From Desulfovibrio desulfuricans DSM 642 (GTDB lineage: Bacteria; Desulfobacterota; Desulfovibrionia; Desulfovibrionales; Desulfovibrionaceae), in contig NZ_ATUZ01000013.1 of the NCBI RefSeq assembly GCF_000420465.1, positions 186,001 through 250,000 on the forward strand: a stretch of 64,000 nucleotides of DNA. Direction: 5' to 3'. Made by a program: the position numbers and the translations under genes. Below the pieces are notes generated by a model, which worked only from the letters and a program-made list of their open reading frames with translations, did no database searches and was not told the DNA's origin. Positions 26,411-34,943 of the stretch are shown here, piece by piece. Position 1 is the first letter of the stretch; every line of letters begins with the position of its first letter.

Positions 26411-26536
26411 ATGCAAACGGTATTTTATTCGCTTTACGCATCCCTGATGTCCGGCACGGGCTGGATGTTTATTTTCATCTGCTTTGCCCTGTTCGGCCTG
26501 CTGGGCTTTTACCTCTTTCTGAACGGCAAGGATTAG
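26411..26536 (+). CDS. Single-helix small membrane subunit (HmcD-like)
   Basis: This 41-residue protein is almost wholly one transmembrane helix (SGTGWMFIFICFALFGLLGF) flanked by short polar ends. GGAGGACGCC gives a strong ribosome binding site. Its size and position between HmcC- and HmcE-like genes match HmcD (about 47 residues) in D. vulgaris. It is easy to miss in automatic annotation. Confidence 0.75.
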   Translation: MQTVFYSLYASLMSGTGWMFIFICFALFGLLGFYLFLNGKD

Positions 26537-26549
26537 GCTGGAGCACGTT

Positions 26550-27122
26550 ATGACAACGCTGATATCCTTTCTCACTGGCTGGGGGCTGCTCATATCCCTG
26601 CTGGGATGTCTGGCCGGGTGCGTGCTGCGCCTGCGCCAGTGCAAGGCCAGCGGCTGCAATCCCGCGGATTTCGCGGCCCGCTGGCGCGCGCGCCTTGTAC
26701 CGCTTGATCTGCTGCGCGGGCAGTGGCCTGTGCGCGTGCTGGTCAACGACGCCATTTTCTGGCTGGTGTTTATGGCTCTGGTGGTGGTGCTGTTTGCCCC
26801 CGGCCATGCGGTGCTTATCGGGCGCGGCCTGGGCTTTGACTGGCCGGGCATGGCCTTTCGCTGGGCAGACGGCCTTGCTGTGCTGCTGACGCTTGGGGCG
26901 CTGGCTCTGCCGTTGCGTCACCTGCTGCTGGCCGACCTGCGCGCTGCCGCCACCAAGGCGGACTGGCGGCTTATGGCTCTGCTGGTGCTGCTGCCTTTCT
27001 CGGGCCTGCTTGCCCGCTCGGGCATACCGGGGTATGGATTCTGGCTTTTGCTGCACCTTGTTGCCGGGCATGTTTTTTTGTGGTGTGCGCCCCGTTGCCA
27101 GTTTGCACGGTTGCTGCGCTGA
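26550..27122 (+). CDS. Membrane subunit resembling HmcE / NarI-type cytochrome b
   Basis: This 190-residue protein has five hydrophobic segments: residues 5-25, 70-90, 108-125, 143-158 and 165-180. The last two, LLARSGIPGYGFWLLLHLV and GHVFLWCAP, carry His residues in positions where NarI-like proteins bind heme b. It is shorter than D. vulgaris HmcE (about 225). The gene lies 13 bp after the tiny subunit, with GGAG upstream. Its probable place is the membrane arm of the Hmc-like complex; heme ligation is an inference. Confidence 0.78.
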   Translation: MTTLISFLTGWGLLISLLGCLAGCVLRLRQCKASGCNPADFAARWRARLVPLDLLRGQWPVRVLVNDAIFWLVFMALVVVLFAPGHAVLIGRGLGFDWPGMAFRWADGLAVLLTLGALALPLRHLLLADLRAAATKADWRLMALLVLLPFSGLLARSGIPGYGFWLLLHLVAGHVFLWCAPRCQFARLLR

Positions 27123-27157
27123 TGGTTTTTCTGATCAAAGTCCCCAAGGGGGAGTTA

Positions 27158-29227
27158 ATGCGAACCATATGTAGTACAGCCCTCGTTTTTGCTTGCGCCA
27201 TGCGGTTTGTGGCTGCCAGCGCGTTGGTTGCTGCGGCGCTGTGTTTTTCTGCTGTTGGTGTTCAGGCCGCTTCTGCGCCTCTGGCGGGCAACACCATCTA
27301 CCTTGGCGGTCAGCGCGCCAAGGAACTGAAAATGCCTGTTGTGGCCTTTAACCATGCGGCCCACGCCAAGGCCAACGCCTGTGCGAGCTGCCACGCGGCT
27401 GATCCCGGCGTGGAGAAGAACAGCGCTGGCCTGCCGGTCAATATTATGCAAACGCCTGTGTTCAGTGCCTTTGCTGGCATGAATTCCAGCGATCCTGCCG
27501 CGCGCAAGGAGGCCTTTCATGCGGCCTGCGCCACGTGTCACGCGCAAAAGGGCGCTGGCCCGTCCCTTGCGCAGTGCCGCGACTGTCACACCATTGCCGA
27601 TGCCGCAAAGCTGCCCGTGCAAAAGCCTTACAAACCGCAGATGGACGCCTCCCTGCACCAGCGGCATCTGACCTCCGGCGCGTTCCCTGTAAAGGCGCAG
27701 CCCGGTCTGGCCCCCGGAGCAATCCTGGCGGAGAACGATCCTCAGCGTTGCGTGACCTGTCACCATGCCAAGGATTTTTCACCCACCTTGCCGCCAAATA
27801 TCGATTCATGCCGCACCTGTCACGAAAGCGGCCCCGGCTCGGCACTTGCCACCAGGGATGCCGCCTATACGCCGCCGCCCCTGCGCGCCGCCGCGCATGA
27901 AGTGTGTATGAAGTGCCACGCCTCGCTGGCGGAGCAAAAGCTGCCGCACGGCCCTGTGGACTGCGCCACCTGTCATGACAAGGCGCGCTTTGAGGCCTTG
28001 CCCCGCTTTGAGGCCAGCCCCTCCATCATGACCATGAACAGGCCCACGGGCGTGGTGCTGACCGACAAGGTTACGCCGCCTCAGGTGCCGCTTTCGCCTC
28101 TGTATCCGCAAGGGCCAAAATGGCCTACGGTCATGCCTGCCGTGCCTTTTGACCACGGCCTGCACGAAAGGGCACTCAACTGCGTGGATTGCCACCACAC
28201 CAGCGTCAAGCAGTCGTGCATCACCTGCCACACGCCCAGCGGCGACCCCAAGGGCAAGAATATTCCGCTGGCGCAGGCCATGCACTCTGTTACGTCCAAA
28301 AACTCCTGCGTGAACTGCCACACCAGCCTGACCACCTCCGCGTCGGAATGCGCGGGTTGCCATACTCCAAGGCCCGTGAGCAAGAGCGGCAGTAACTGCG
28401 CCTTCTGCCACCGCGCCGCCCCCGGCGTGAAGGGCACTGTGGGGCTGATGCTGCCCAGCAATCTGCCTTCGCCCCAGGACGCAGAGAAGGCAAACGGAAC
28501 TGTTGGGCTGGATGCCCCGGCCCTGCCGCAAAACCTGCCCGCCCAAAATGCACAGCAGAACGCCAAGCTCGCGCCCACGGCAATCCTGCTGCCCGTGGAC
28601 GCTGCGGTGAAGGCTGCGCAGCAGTCTGCCGACGCTTCGGAAGCAGCGCTTGCGTCTTCTGCCATCCTGTTGCCGCCGCCGGACAAAAATCAGACTGCAA
28701 AGCCCGACCCTGCAGCCAACGTTGCTGCGACCAAGGCCTTGCAACCTGCGGTAACGCCGCCTCCCGTTCAAGGCGCTCAGCCAGCCGTTGAGGTATCTGA
28801 CGCGCCCAAGCTTGGGCCTGTCTCTGACGGCCTGCCCGAAAAGGTACGCATAGAACTCATGAGCAGGGAATTCCGCCCAGTGGACTTTGCCCATGCGCAG
28901 CATCTGCAAAAGCTGCGGGCTGGCATTGGCCGCAAGGCCGCAGGTCTGCAAGGCATGCATGCCAAGGATGGTCTGGAGTGCGCCGCCTGCCACCACAACA
29001 GCCCGCGCCTTAAAGAGGGCATGACCCCGCCGCGCTGTGTTTCGTGCCATCCCGCAAATCTGCCCGCAGGCGTAACCACCATGCCGGACGGCAGACCACT
29101 GCTCAAGGCTGCCTACCACCAGCGCTGCATGGACTGCCACACCCGCATGAAGCTTGAAAAGCCCCGTGCAACGGATTGTCAGGCCTGCCACATCAAGCGT
29201 GACCCGGCGGAAGCCCCGGTCTGGTAA
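27158..29227 (+). CDS. 16-heme high-molecular-weight cytochrome c (HmcA-like) with extended linker
   Basis: This 689-residue periplasmic protein has a signal peptide ending near VQAAS. I count exactly 16 CxxCH motifs, the number in Desulfovibrio HmcA. Twelve are packed before residue 420 and four after residue 605. Between them lies an Ala/Pro/Gln-rich, cysteine-free stretch with internal repeats (GTVGL twice, AILLP twice), which explains why the protein is longer than HmcA (about 545). The ATG at 27158 is preceded by GGGGGAG; an upstream ATG at 27122 is possible. It is expected to pass electrons between periplasmic cytochrome c3 and the membrane subunits. Confidence 0.92.
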   Translation: MRTICSTALVFACAMRFVAASALVAAALCFSAVGVQAASAPLAGNTIYLGGQRAKELKMPVVAFNHAAHAKANACASCHAADPGVEKNSAGLPVNIMQTPVFSAFAGMNSSDPAARKEAFHAACATCHAQKGAGPSLAQCRDCHTIADAAKLPVQKPYKPQMDASLHQRHLTSGAFPVKAQPGLAPGAILAENDPQRCVTCHHAKDFSPTLPPNIDSCRTCHESGPGSALATRDAAYTPPPLRAAAHEVCMKCHASLAEQKLPHGPVDCATCHDKARFEALPRFEASPSIMTMNRPTGVVLTDKVTPPQVPLSPLYPQGPKWPTVMPAVPFDHGLHERALNCVDCHHTSVKQSCITCHTPSGDPKGKNIPLAQAMHSVTSKNSCVNCHTSLTTSASECAGCHTPRPVSKSGSNCAFCHRAAPGVKGTVGLMLPSNLPSPQDAEKANGTVGLDAPALPQNLPAQNAQQNAKLAPTAILLPVDAAVKAAQQSADASEAALASSAILLPPPDKNQTAKPDPAANVAATKALQPAVTPPPVQGAQPAVEVSDAPKLGPVSDGLPEKVRIELMSREFRPVDFAHAQHLQKLRAGIGRKAAGLQGMHAKDGLECAACHHNSPRLKEGMTPPRCVSCHPANLPAGVTTMPDGRPLLKAAYHQRCMDCHTRMKLEKPRATDCQACHIKRDPAEAPVW

Positions 29228-29251
29228 AAGGCCACGGCAATCATAAATGAA

Positions 29252-29294
29252 AGCATGGCGGCAAAGGTATTCCCTTTGCCGCCATGCTGTTTTT
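29252..29294 (+). terminator. Strong terminator after hmcA-like gene
   Basis: A perfect 16-bp stem (29252-29267 / 29273-29288) with a 5-nt loop is followed by GTTTTTAT. It closes the eight-gene oxidoreductase operon and faces the convergent gene. Confidence 0.92.
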
Positions 29295-29318
29295 ATAACT
29301 CCCTGAGGGAATGACCGC

Positions 29319-30377
29319 TTACCCGCCAAACTGGATCATGTGGAAGCGCCGCAGCATGGCCGGGGGAATTTCTGAAACCCAGTGCCCGGTGCCCACGGCC
29401 CAGAGGTACGCGGCAAAAAGCAGCACAAGGCAGCCAGCGGCAACTGTCCAGAAGGGCACGCGGCTGCGGGCCGCAGAAAGGTGGAGGCAGTCTTTTTGCG
29501 GGCAGGCTTCAATACAGGCGGTGCAGCCAAGGCATTCCGGCGAATTGACGCGCGTTTTTTCGTGTACGGCGATGGCCGAAGGGCAGGCGCGCTGGCAGCG
29601 GCGGCAGCTTGTACAGGTGGCCGCATTGCGGCGCACCGCCACAGGGCTTGCCAGAGCCAGAATTCCCAGAAACGCGCCGTAAGGGCAGAGAAAACGGCAC
29701 CACGCATTGCGCGCCACGAGCGAGGCCGCCACAATCACGCCAACCACAATCAAGGTGGTGGTTGAAGCCCGCAAAAAGAAAAACAGCATGCTTGAATCGG
29801 CCACCATATTGAAGGGCGCGCCCATGAAGGCATCAATTTCGTCCACGCTCATGGCAAAAAAACTGAAATAACACAGTAATGCCAGCGGAATATACTTGAT
29901 GGCCTGGAGCGCCAGCTCCAGCTTGCGCGGCGGATTGCGGTTCAGGCCCAGGCGCTCGCCAAGGCGGCCCAGCAGGTTGGAGGCAAGGCCCACAGGGCAG
30001 ATATAACCGCAAAATCCCTTGCGGAACAGCAGGGACATGAGGGCGATTGCCAAAAAGAGCGTCAGCCCGGCAGGGTGCACAACGTCCCACATGCCGGTTT
30101 CAAACAGGCGGCGCGCGGCCATGAGTTCACTGATGGGCAAAAAGCCCTCCACCGAGGGCGGTTTGGGCGTGAACGTCTGGCTTTTTCCCGTGGCCCACTG
30201 CACGTAGAGGTAAAAATTCCAGCCCACCCAAGCAAGAAAAATGGCGAATGCACCTTGTATGCCGCGCCGGAGCAGGGTGGGGGTGAGGCGGCGTTTGGGA
30301 GACTTGCTTGCGAGGGGGGTATACGCTGGCGCTGTAGGCCGTGCAGCCTTTTGCGCGGAATCGGCAGATTGGTTCAT
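29319..30377 (-). CDS. NapH/CcoG-like membrane 4Fe-4S protein
   Basis: This 352-residue membrane protein has five or so transmembrane segments. The NapH-type motifs are FCGYICPVG (about residues 121-129) and WCRFLCPYGAF (about residues 232-242). Two ferredoxin clusters follow: CTSCRRCQRACP and CLGCTACIEACP. Such proteins pass electrons from quinol to periplasmic or cytoplasmic partners. It is convergent to the Hmc-like operon and separated by a terminator, so it is not part of that transcript. AAAGGATA precedes the start. Partner unknown. Confidence 0.85.
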   Translation of the reverse strand: MNQSADSAQKAARPTAPAYTPLASKSPKRRLTPTLLRRGIQGAFAIFLAWVGWNFYLYVQWATGKSQTFTPKPPSVEGFLPISELMAARRLFETGMWDVVHPAGLTLFLAIALMSLLFRKGFCGYICPVGLASNLLGRLGERLGLNRNPPRKLELALQAIKYIPLALLCYFSFFAMSVDEIDAFMGAPFNMVADSSMLFFFLRASTTTLIVVGVIVAASLVARNAWCRFLCPYGAFLGILALASPVAVRRNAATCTSCRRCQRACPSAIAVHEKTRVNSPECLGCTACIEACPQKDCLHLSAARSRVPFWTVAAGCLVLLFAAYLWAVGTGHWVSEIPPAMLRRFHMIQFGG

Positions 30378-30743
30378 GGCGGAATATCCTTTCAGACTGT
30401 TCAGGTAAACAATTGCGCCACTGGTTGTGTCACCATTGCGTATGGCTGTCCATGACCGGCATCACATGCTGGCTGGCATCCCGTGGCGCGAGGGCGGCAA
30501 GGGGAGCGTGGTCACGGAACTGCGCGGGGCATCGCGGATAATACCCTTACGACATTAACCTGCGCGGGCCTTGTTTGCCCCTGCGCGCCGCCGTATGCGG
30601 GGCCTCAGCTGGCAGCTTGATTTTGAACGCCGCCTTGGGGTAGAATGCCGGGTTATTCATGCTGTGCCTGCGTGAATTCTTTACTTTCGCGGACAAATAT
30701 CGCATTGTCTGGCGACACCGAAAACAGGCTCAGGAACCATCGC
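30378..30743. other. Intergenic region between NapH-like gene and metN
   Basis: 366 bp with no credible gene. It contains a sigma-70-type promoter at 30617-30646. I looked for a SAM or other riboswitch upstream of the ABC transporter and saw none. Confidence 0.55.
30617..30646 (+). promoter_or_regulatory. Sigma-70-type promoter for the metNIQ operon
   Basis: TTGATT (30617-30622), an 18-bp spacer and TAGAAT (30641-30646) lie about 100 bp upstream of the ATPase start. Confidence 0.45.
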
Positions 30744-31724
30744 ATGATTCAGGTAACCAATCTTGGCAAGCTCTACGGAAGTCACCTCGTGCTGCAAGAG
30801 CTCAATATGCACGTGCACGAGGGGGAGATTTTCGGCATAGTGGGGCATTCCGGCGCGGGCAAGTCCACCTTGTTACGCTGCCTTAACGGCCTGGAACCCT
30901 ACCAGATGGGCAGTGTCAAAGTTATGGGCGTTGAAGTTGCCTCCCTTGAAGGCACGGCCCTGCGTATGCTGCAAAGCAAAATGGGCATGATTTTTCAGAA
31001 TTTTAATCTTATGTCCCGCAAAAACGTGTTCGACAATGTGGCCTTTCCGCTTTCGTTGTGGGGCGTTGCCAAGCGCGAAGAGCGTGTTATGGAGCTGCTT
31101 GAGCTTGTGGGCCTTGCCGACAGGGCCAAACAGCGTGTGCAGAACCTGAGCGGCGGGCAAAAGCAGCGCGTGGGCATTGCCCGTGCGCTGGCGCTCAATC
31201 CCCGCGTGCTGCTGTGCGACGAGGCCACCTCCGCCCTTGATCCCAAGACCACTTCGTCCATTCTCGACCTGCTGGAAGACATCAACAGGCGGCTCAACCT
31301 TACCATCATCATGGTTACGCACCAGATGGAAGTGGTCAAACGCCTCTGCCACAGCCTGCTCATGCTGGATGGCGGCAAAACCGTGGCCATGGGCAAGACG
31401 GAAAATCTCTTTCTGTCGCCCACCAAGGAAATGCACGCCATGGTGGAGGACGAGTATACGCTCATTCCCGGCGGCACCAACATCCGCCTTATGTTCCCGC
31501 GCGAGATTTCGCAGCAGAGCGTCATCACGCAGATGGCGCGCACCCTGGAAATCGATTTTTCCATCGTTGGCGGCAAGCTTGAACGCTACCTCGACGATGT
31601 TTTCGGCTTTCTTATCATCAACGTGCAGGACAAAGACCTGGACGCAGTGCTGCATTATCTGAAAACGCAGAACCTGTTCTGGGAGATTCTGGCCTATTCT
31701 GAAAACGCGGGTGAACAAGCATGA
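30744..31724 (+). CDS. ABC transporter ATPase, MetN type
   Basis: This 326-residue ATPase has Walker A GHSGAGKST, Q-loop MIFQNFNLM, signature LSGGQKQRVGIARAL and Walker B VLLCDEATSALD. A C-terminal NIL-like ligand-sensing domain (about residues 245-326) is typical of methionine importers. The start at 30744 has AGGAA upstream. The stop overlaps the permease start (ATGA). The pattern N-I-Q matches MetNIQ, but substrates in this family include methionine, its derivatives and other small amino acids, so the substrate is not certain. Confidence 0.9.
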   Translation: MIQVTNLGKLYGSHLVLQELNMHVHEGEIFGIVGHSGAGKSTLLRCLNGLEPYQMGSVKVMGVEVASLEGTALRMLQSKMGMIFQNFNLMSRKNVFDNVAFPLSLWGVAKREERVMELLELVGLADRAKQRVQNLSGGQKQRVGIARALALNPRVLLCDEATSALDPKTTSSILDLLEDINRRLNLTIIMVTHQMEVVKRLCHSLLMLDGGKTVAMGKTENLFLSPTKEMHAMVEDEYTLIPGGTNIRLMFPREISQQSVITQMARTLEIDFSIVGGKLERYLDDVFGFLIINVQDKDLDAVLHYLKTQNLFWEILAYSENAGEQA

Positions 31725-32416
31725 TTGAGAACATGAGCGGCCTTGCGGCCTACTACCCGCTGTGGGAGCGGTTTCTGGACAAGCTGCCGGAAATTATTAC
31801 GGCAACGTGGGAAACGCTGGACATGGTGCTGCTCTCCACGCTGTTTTCGCTCATTTCGGGCTTTTTGCTGGCTATCCTCATGATCGTCACCAACCCCATC
31901 GGCCTCAAGCCCAACCGTTCGGTGTATCAGGCCGTGGATTTTGTGGTCAATCTGCTGCGTTCCTTCCCCTTTATCATTCTGCTCATCGCGCTCATTCCCT
32001 TTACCCGTTTTGTGGTGGGCACCTCCATTGGCAGCGCGGCGGCCATCGTGCCGCTGACCATCGCCGCCGCCCCCTTTGTGGCGCGGCTTATCGAAACCTG
32101 CTTTCTTGAGGTGGACAGGGGCGTTATTGAGGCTGCGCGGTCTTTTGGGGCCAGCAACACGCAGATCATCTTTCGTGTGCTGATTCCTGAAGCATTGCCT
32201 TCCATTGTGCTGAACGTGGCTGTTATCGCCATTACGCTGCTTGGGTATTCGGCCATGGCCGGAACCGTGGGCGGCGGCGGGCTGGGCGATCTGGCCGTCA
32301 AATACGGCTACAACCGCTTTCAGGTCGATATCATGGTGTATTCGGTCATTATTCTCTGCCTTCTCGTGCTGCTCATTCAGGGCGTCTGCAATTTTCTGTA
32401 CAAGATTTTGCGGTAG
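31721..32416 (+). CDS. ABC transporter permease, MetI type
   Basis: This 231-residue permease has five or six transmembrane helices. The cytoplasmic EAA-loop reads GVIEAARSFGASNTQIIFRVLIPEA in outline, and SAMAGTVGGGGLGDLAVKYGY is the MetI signature. It overlaps the ATPase gene by four bases and precedes the binding-protein gene by 51 bp. Confidence 0.93.
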   Translation: MIENMSGLAAYYPLWERFLDKLPEIITATWETLDMVLLSTLFSLISGFLLAILMIVTNPIGLKPNRSVYQAVDFVVNLLRSFPFIILLIALIPFTRFVVGTSIGSAAAIVPLTIAAAPFVARLIETCFLEVDRGVIEAARSFGASNTQIIFRVLIPEALPSIVLNVAVIAITLLGYSAMAGTVGGGGLGDLAVKYGYNRFQVDIMVYSVIILCLLVLLIQGVCNFLYKILR

Positions 32417-32467
32417 CCCTGCGGCGGCGTGTGAACTTTTTTACCCTTTACCCTTGCAGGAGCGCTT

Positions 32468-33244
32468 ATGAAACGTCTGCTTTTGTCTCTGGCCATGGTT
32501 CTGGCGCTGGCCGCCCCCTCGTTCGCCGCTGAAGACATTGTTGTCGGCGTGACCCCCTTCCCGCATAAGGACATTATGCTGGCGGCCAAGCCCCTGCTTG
32601 CCAAGGAAGGCTACAACCTGGTCATCAAGGAATTTACCGACTACGTGCAGCCCAACATGGCGCTGGCCAGCAAGCAGCTCTTTGCCAACTTCTTCCAGCA
32701 CGAACCCTACCTTGACAACATGAACAAGGAAAAGAAGCTTGACCTTGTTTCCATCGGCAAGGTGCATATCGAACCCCTGGGCGTGTATTCCAAGAAGATC
32801 AAAAAGCTTGCCGATCTCAAGAAGGGCAACAGCGTCTCCGTGCCCAACGATCCCACCAACGAAGCCCGCGCCCTGCGCCTGCTGGAAGCCAACGGCGTTA
32901 TCACCATCAAGTCCGGCGCGCTCGTTACCGTGGCCGACATCACCAAGAACCCCCTTGGCCTCAAGTTCCACGAACTTGACGCGGCCCAGTTGCCCCGCAC
33001 CCTTGACGACGTGACCGCCTCGGTCATCAACACCAACTTTGCTGGTGAAGCCGGTCTGGTGCCCTCGCGTGACGCCCTCGTGATGGAAGGCAGCGAATCC
33101 CCCTACGCCAACATCATTGTTGTGCGCAATGAAGACAAGGACAGCCCCAAGGCCAAGGCCCTCATGAAGGCCGTGCAGTCCCCTGAAGTGAAGGAATACA
33201 TCCAGAAGAATCTGGTTGAACGCGGCATCGTGCCTGTGTTCTAG
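32468..33244 (+). CDS. MetQ/NlpA-type substrate-binding protein
   Basis: This 258-residue periplasmic protein has a signal peptide ending PSFAAED. There is no lipobox Cys, so it is probably soluble rather than a lipoprotein. The family blocks are VVGVTPFPHKDIM, DYVQPNMALASKQLFANFFQH and SVPNDPTNEARALRLLE, all close to methionine-binding MetQ. AGGAGCGCTT supplies the ribosome binding site. Its TAG stop codon is also the first triplet of the repeat element at 33241-33392. Confidence 0.93.
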   Translation: MKRLLLSLAMVLALAAPSFAAEDIVVGVTPFPHKDIMLAAKPLLAKEGYNLVIKEFTDYVQPNMALASKQLFANFFQHEPYLDNMNKEKKLDLVSIGKVHIEPLGVYSKKIKKLADLKKGNSVSVPNDPTNEARALRLLEANGVITIKSGALVTVADITKNPLGLKFHELDAAQLPRTLDDVTASVINTNFAGEAGLVPSRDALVMEGSESPYANIIVVRNEDKDSPKAKALMKAVQSPEVKEYIQKNLVERGIVPVF

Positions 33245-33392
33245 AGCAATTTCATCTTGAAATTGCTCTGGCGGCTGCGTGAGCAAACGCCCGCCACGGT
33301 GGTGTAAGCGCAATTTATTTGCGCTGTTAAGCACCGGAGTTGGCGTCTTTAACGCTTGGAGAATGTATATTCTCAAAGTTAAAATGCTCTAG
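33241..33392 (+). repeat. 152-bp intergenic repeat with terminal inverted repeats (copy A)
   Basis: It starts CTAGAGCA and ends TGCTCTAG, giving 8-bp terminal inverted repeats. Inside are AGAGCAATTTCA/TGAAATTGCTCT (33244-33270), a GCGCAATTTATTTGCGC segment and a GAGAATGTATATTCTC palindrome. The same block order occurs in copy B at 51705-51855. The metQ stop TAG lies in its first five bases. No transposase is encoded. Confidence 0.8.
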
Positions 33393-33417
33393 TATTCGTT
33401 TTACGGCGTAAATTAAG

Positions 33418-33465
33418 GCAGCCGCCTTACGGTTCCAGATGGAGCTGTAAGGCGGCTGCTCTTTT
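33418..33465. terminator. Bidirectional terminator between metQ and small lipoprotein
   Basis: A perfect 13-bp stem GCAGCCGCCTTAC / GTAAGGCGGCTGC (33418-33430, 33447-33459) is followed by TCTTTT on the plus strand and an A/T-rich flank on the other. Confidence 0.85.
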
Positions 33466-33502
33466 GCACCCTTGCCGCGCTGGGCGGTCGGCAAAAAATG
33501 CG

Positions 33503-33724
33503 CTAGGGCAGGGGACGAACCTGCTTCAAGTCTTCGCGGGGGATGGTGTGGGTTTTGCCTGTGTCGTCCTCAAAGCTCACGGAATCGTTTTCGGGATTGA
33601 TAACGGGCTTCTTGGTGCCGATGTAGATGGTGTAATCCTTGGTAACGGCAATGTACTTGGAGCCACAGGCGGTGAGCATAAAGGTGCTCATCATCAGGGC
33701 AAGGATCAGGGCGATTTTTTTCAT
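33503..33724 (-). CDS. Small YgdI/YgdR-type lipoprotein
   Basis: This 73-residue protein starts MKKIALILALMMSTFML, with lipobox LTAC (Cys 21 or so). The SH3-like DUF903 body reads YIAVTKDYTIYIGTKKPVI, then DDTGKTHTIPREDLKQV. It is a predicted lipid-anchored periplasmic protein of unknown role, widespread in proteobacteria. The start at 33724 has AGGATG upstream; an ATG nine bases earlier is an alternative. Confidence 0.85.
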   Translation of the reverse strand: MKKIALILALMMSTFMLTACGSKYIAVTKDYTIYIGTKKPVINPENDSVSFEDDTGKTHTIPREDLKQVRPLP

Positions 33725-33812
33725 GCGTAACATCCTCGGCTGTTGCAAAAAATATGGGCCGTTGGCGGGCTCGTTCATGACGCGGTAAAGCGCATACACC
33801 CAATCGGAATGC

Positions 33813-33841
33813 TTGCCAATACGCAATGCGCGCAGTATTTT
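33813..33841 (+). promoter_or_regulatory. Sigma-70-type promoter for the PhzF-family gene
   Basis: TTGCCA (33813-33818), a 17-bp spacer and TATTTT (33836-33841) lie about 100 bp upstream of the GTG start. Confidence 0.4.
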
Positions 33842-33938
33842 TCATGGCGTAAAATATTCATGCCGAAACAGCTTGCGGGTGCCTCGACCCATAATGGTCA
33901 GCCCCCACTCCACATCCCTTTTGGCATAAGGAGCAAAA

Positions 33939-34817
33939 GTGAGCAGTTATCCGTATAAAAAGATAGATGCCTTTACCTCGCATTTTTCGTCTGGAAACCC
34001 GGCAGCCTGTTTGTATCTTGAAAAAGGGCGGCCCCTGGCGGATAAGGACATGCTGGCTGTGGCCAGGGAGCATGAAGGCTTTGTATCAGAAGTGGTATTT
34101 TGCGCACCGGTTGAAGACGCGCACTATCATTTGCGCTATTATTCTTCTGAATGCGAGGTTGCGTTTTGTGGGCACGGCACCATTGCCTGCATGTACGATC
34201 TGATCGCCAACGACCCCATGCTGCTGCAAAAACCGGAAATAACCATCACCACAAGCAAGGGCGGCCTGAAGGTTTACAACGAAATTTCCACCTCCGACGC
34301 GGTGTTTATTACAGCGCCAGACAAGGTTGAACTGCCTGTAAAGCCACACAGGGACGCCGTCGCGCAACATCTGGCTGTTTCAAATTCAGAAATCAGAAAA
34401 GATCTGAATGTGGAATGTATTGATGCTGGCCTGCGCACGTTGATTGTGCCCATTGCCTCGCTGGAAACAGTCCTCGCCATGCACCCGGATGAAGCAGCGC
34501 TGAAGCAGTTTTGCATCGACAGCGATGTGGATATTATTCTTGTTTTCAGCTCAGAGGTTGCATGTAGCCAGAATATAATGCGTACACGGGTTTTTGCGCC
34601 CCGCTTTGGCTATCTTGAAGACCCGGCGACAGGGTCGGGGAATTCGGCTTTTGGCTATTATATGCTTAAAAATTCCCTGTGGGACGGCAGCGCTGTTTCA
34701 ATCGAACAAAATGGGGAAAAGGTGGCGTTTAACGTGGTCAAGCTGAAGGAAACAGCGGGCAAAGTGCTGTTTGGCGGCAGTGCGACAATCAGAATTGAGG
34801 GCAGATATTTACTCTGA
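33939..34817 (+). CDS. PhzF family isomerase/epimerase-like protein
   Basis: This 292-residue protein has the two-lobed PhzF fold. N-terminal KIDAFTSHFSSGNPAAC is followed by the conserved catalytic Glu region (HEGFVSEVVF), CGHGTIAC, and the second-lobe motif DPATGSGNSAFGYY. The family includes phenazine biosynthesis PhzF and many uncharacterised isomerases or epimerases. The start is a GTG with AAGGAG eight bases upstream. No phenazine genes are nearby, so the function is open. Confidence 0.92.
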   Translation: MSSYPYKKIDAFTSHFSSGNPAACLYLEKGRPLADKDMLAVAREHEGFVSEVVFCAPVEDAHYHLRYYSSECEVAFCGHGTIACMYDLIANDPMLLQKPEITITTSKGGLKVYNEISTSDAVFITAPDKVELPVKPHRDAVAQHLAVSNSEIRKDLNVECIDAGLRTLIVPIASLETVLAMHPDEAALKQFCIDSDVDIILVFSSEVACSQNIMRTRVFAPRFGYLEDPATGSGNSAFGYYMLKNSLWDGSAVSIEQNGEKVAFNVVKLKETAGKVLFGGSATIRIEGRYLL

Positions 34818-34851
34818 CCTTTGCGGTTTTGTTGCCGAAGCCGCACCTGCA

Positions 34852-34900
34852 AATAAACAAAGGATTGCGCCTGATTATAGGGTGCAGTCCTTTGTTTATT
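34852..34900. terminator. Bidirectional terminator after PhzF-family gene
   Basis: A 13-bp AT-rich stem, AATAAACAAAGGA / TCCTTTGTTTATT, lies between convergent genes. Confidence 0.75.
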
Positions 34901-34943
34901 ATTGAGTGTTGCCGTGCGTGATTTGTAAAATACGTGTGCGGCG

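Noticed and set aside
30378..30743. Possible SAM or methionine-related riboswitch upstream of the MetN-type gene
   Set aside because: I could not find the conserved stem pattern of an S-box or other known riboswitch; only a plain promoter is visible.
33241..33392. Repeat copy A interpreted as an insertion sequence
   Set aside because: It is only 152 bp and encodes no transposase; a non-autonomous or REP/MITE-like element is the most that can be said.
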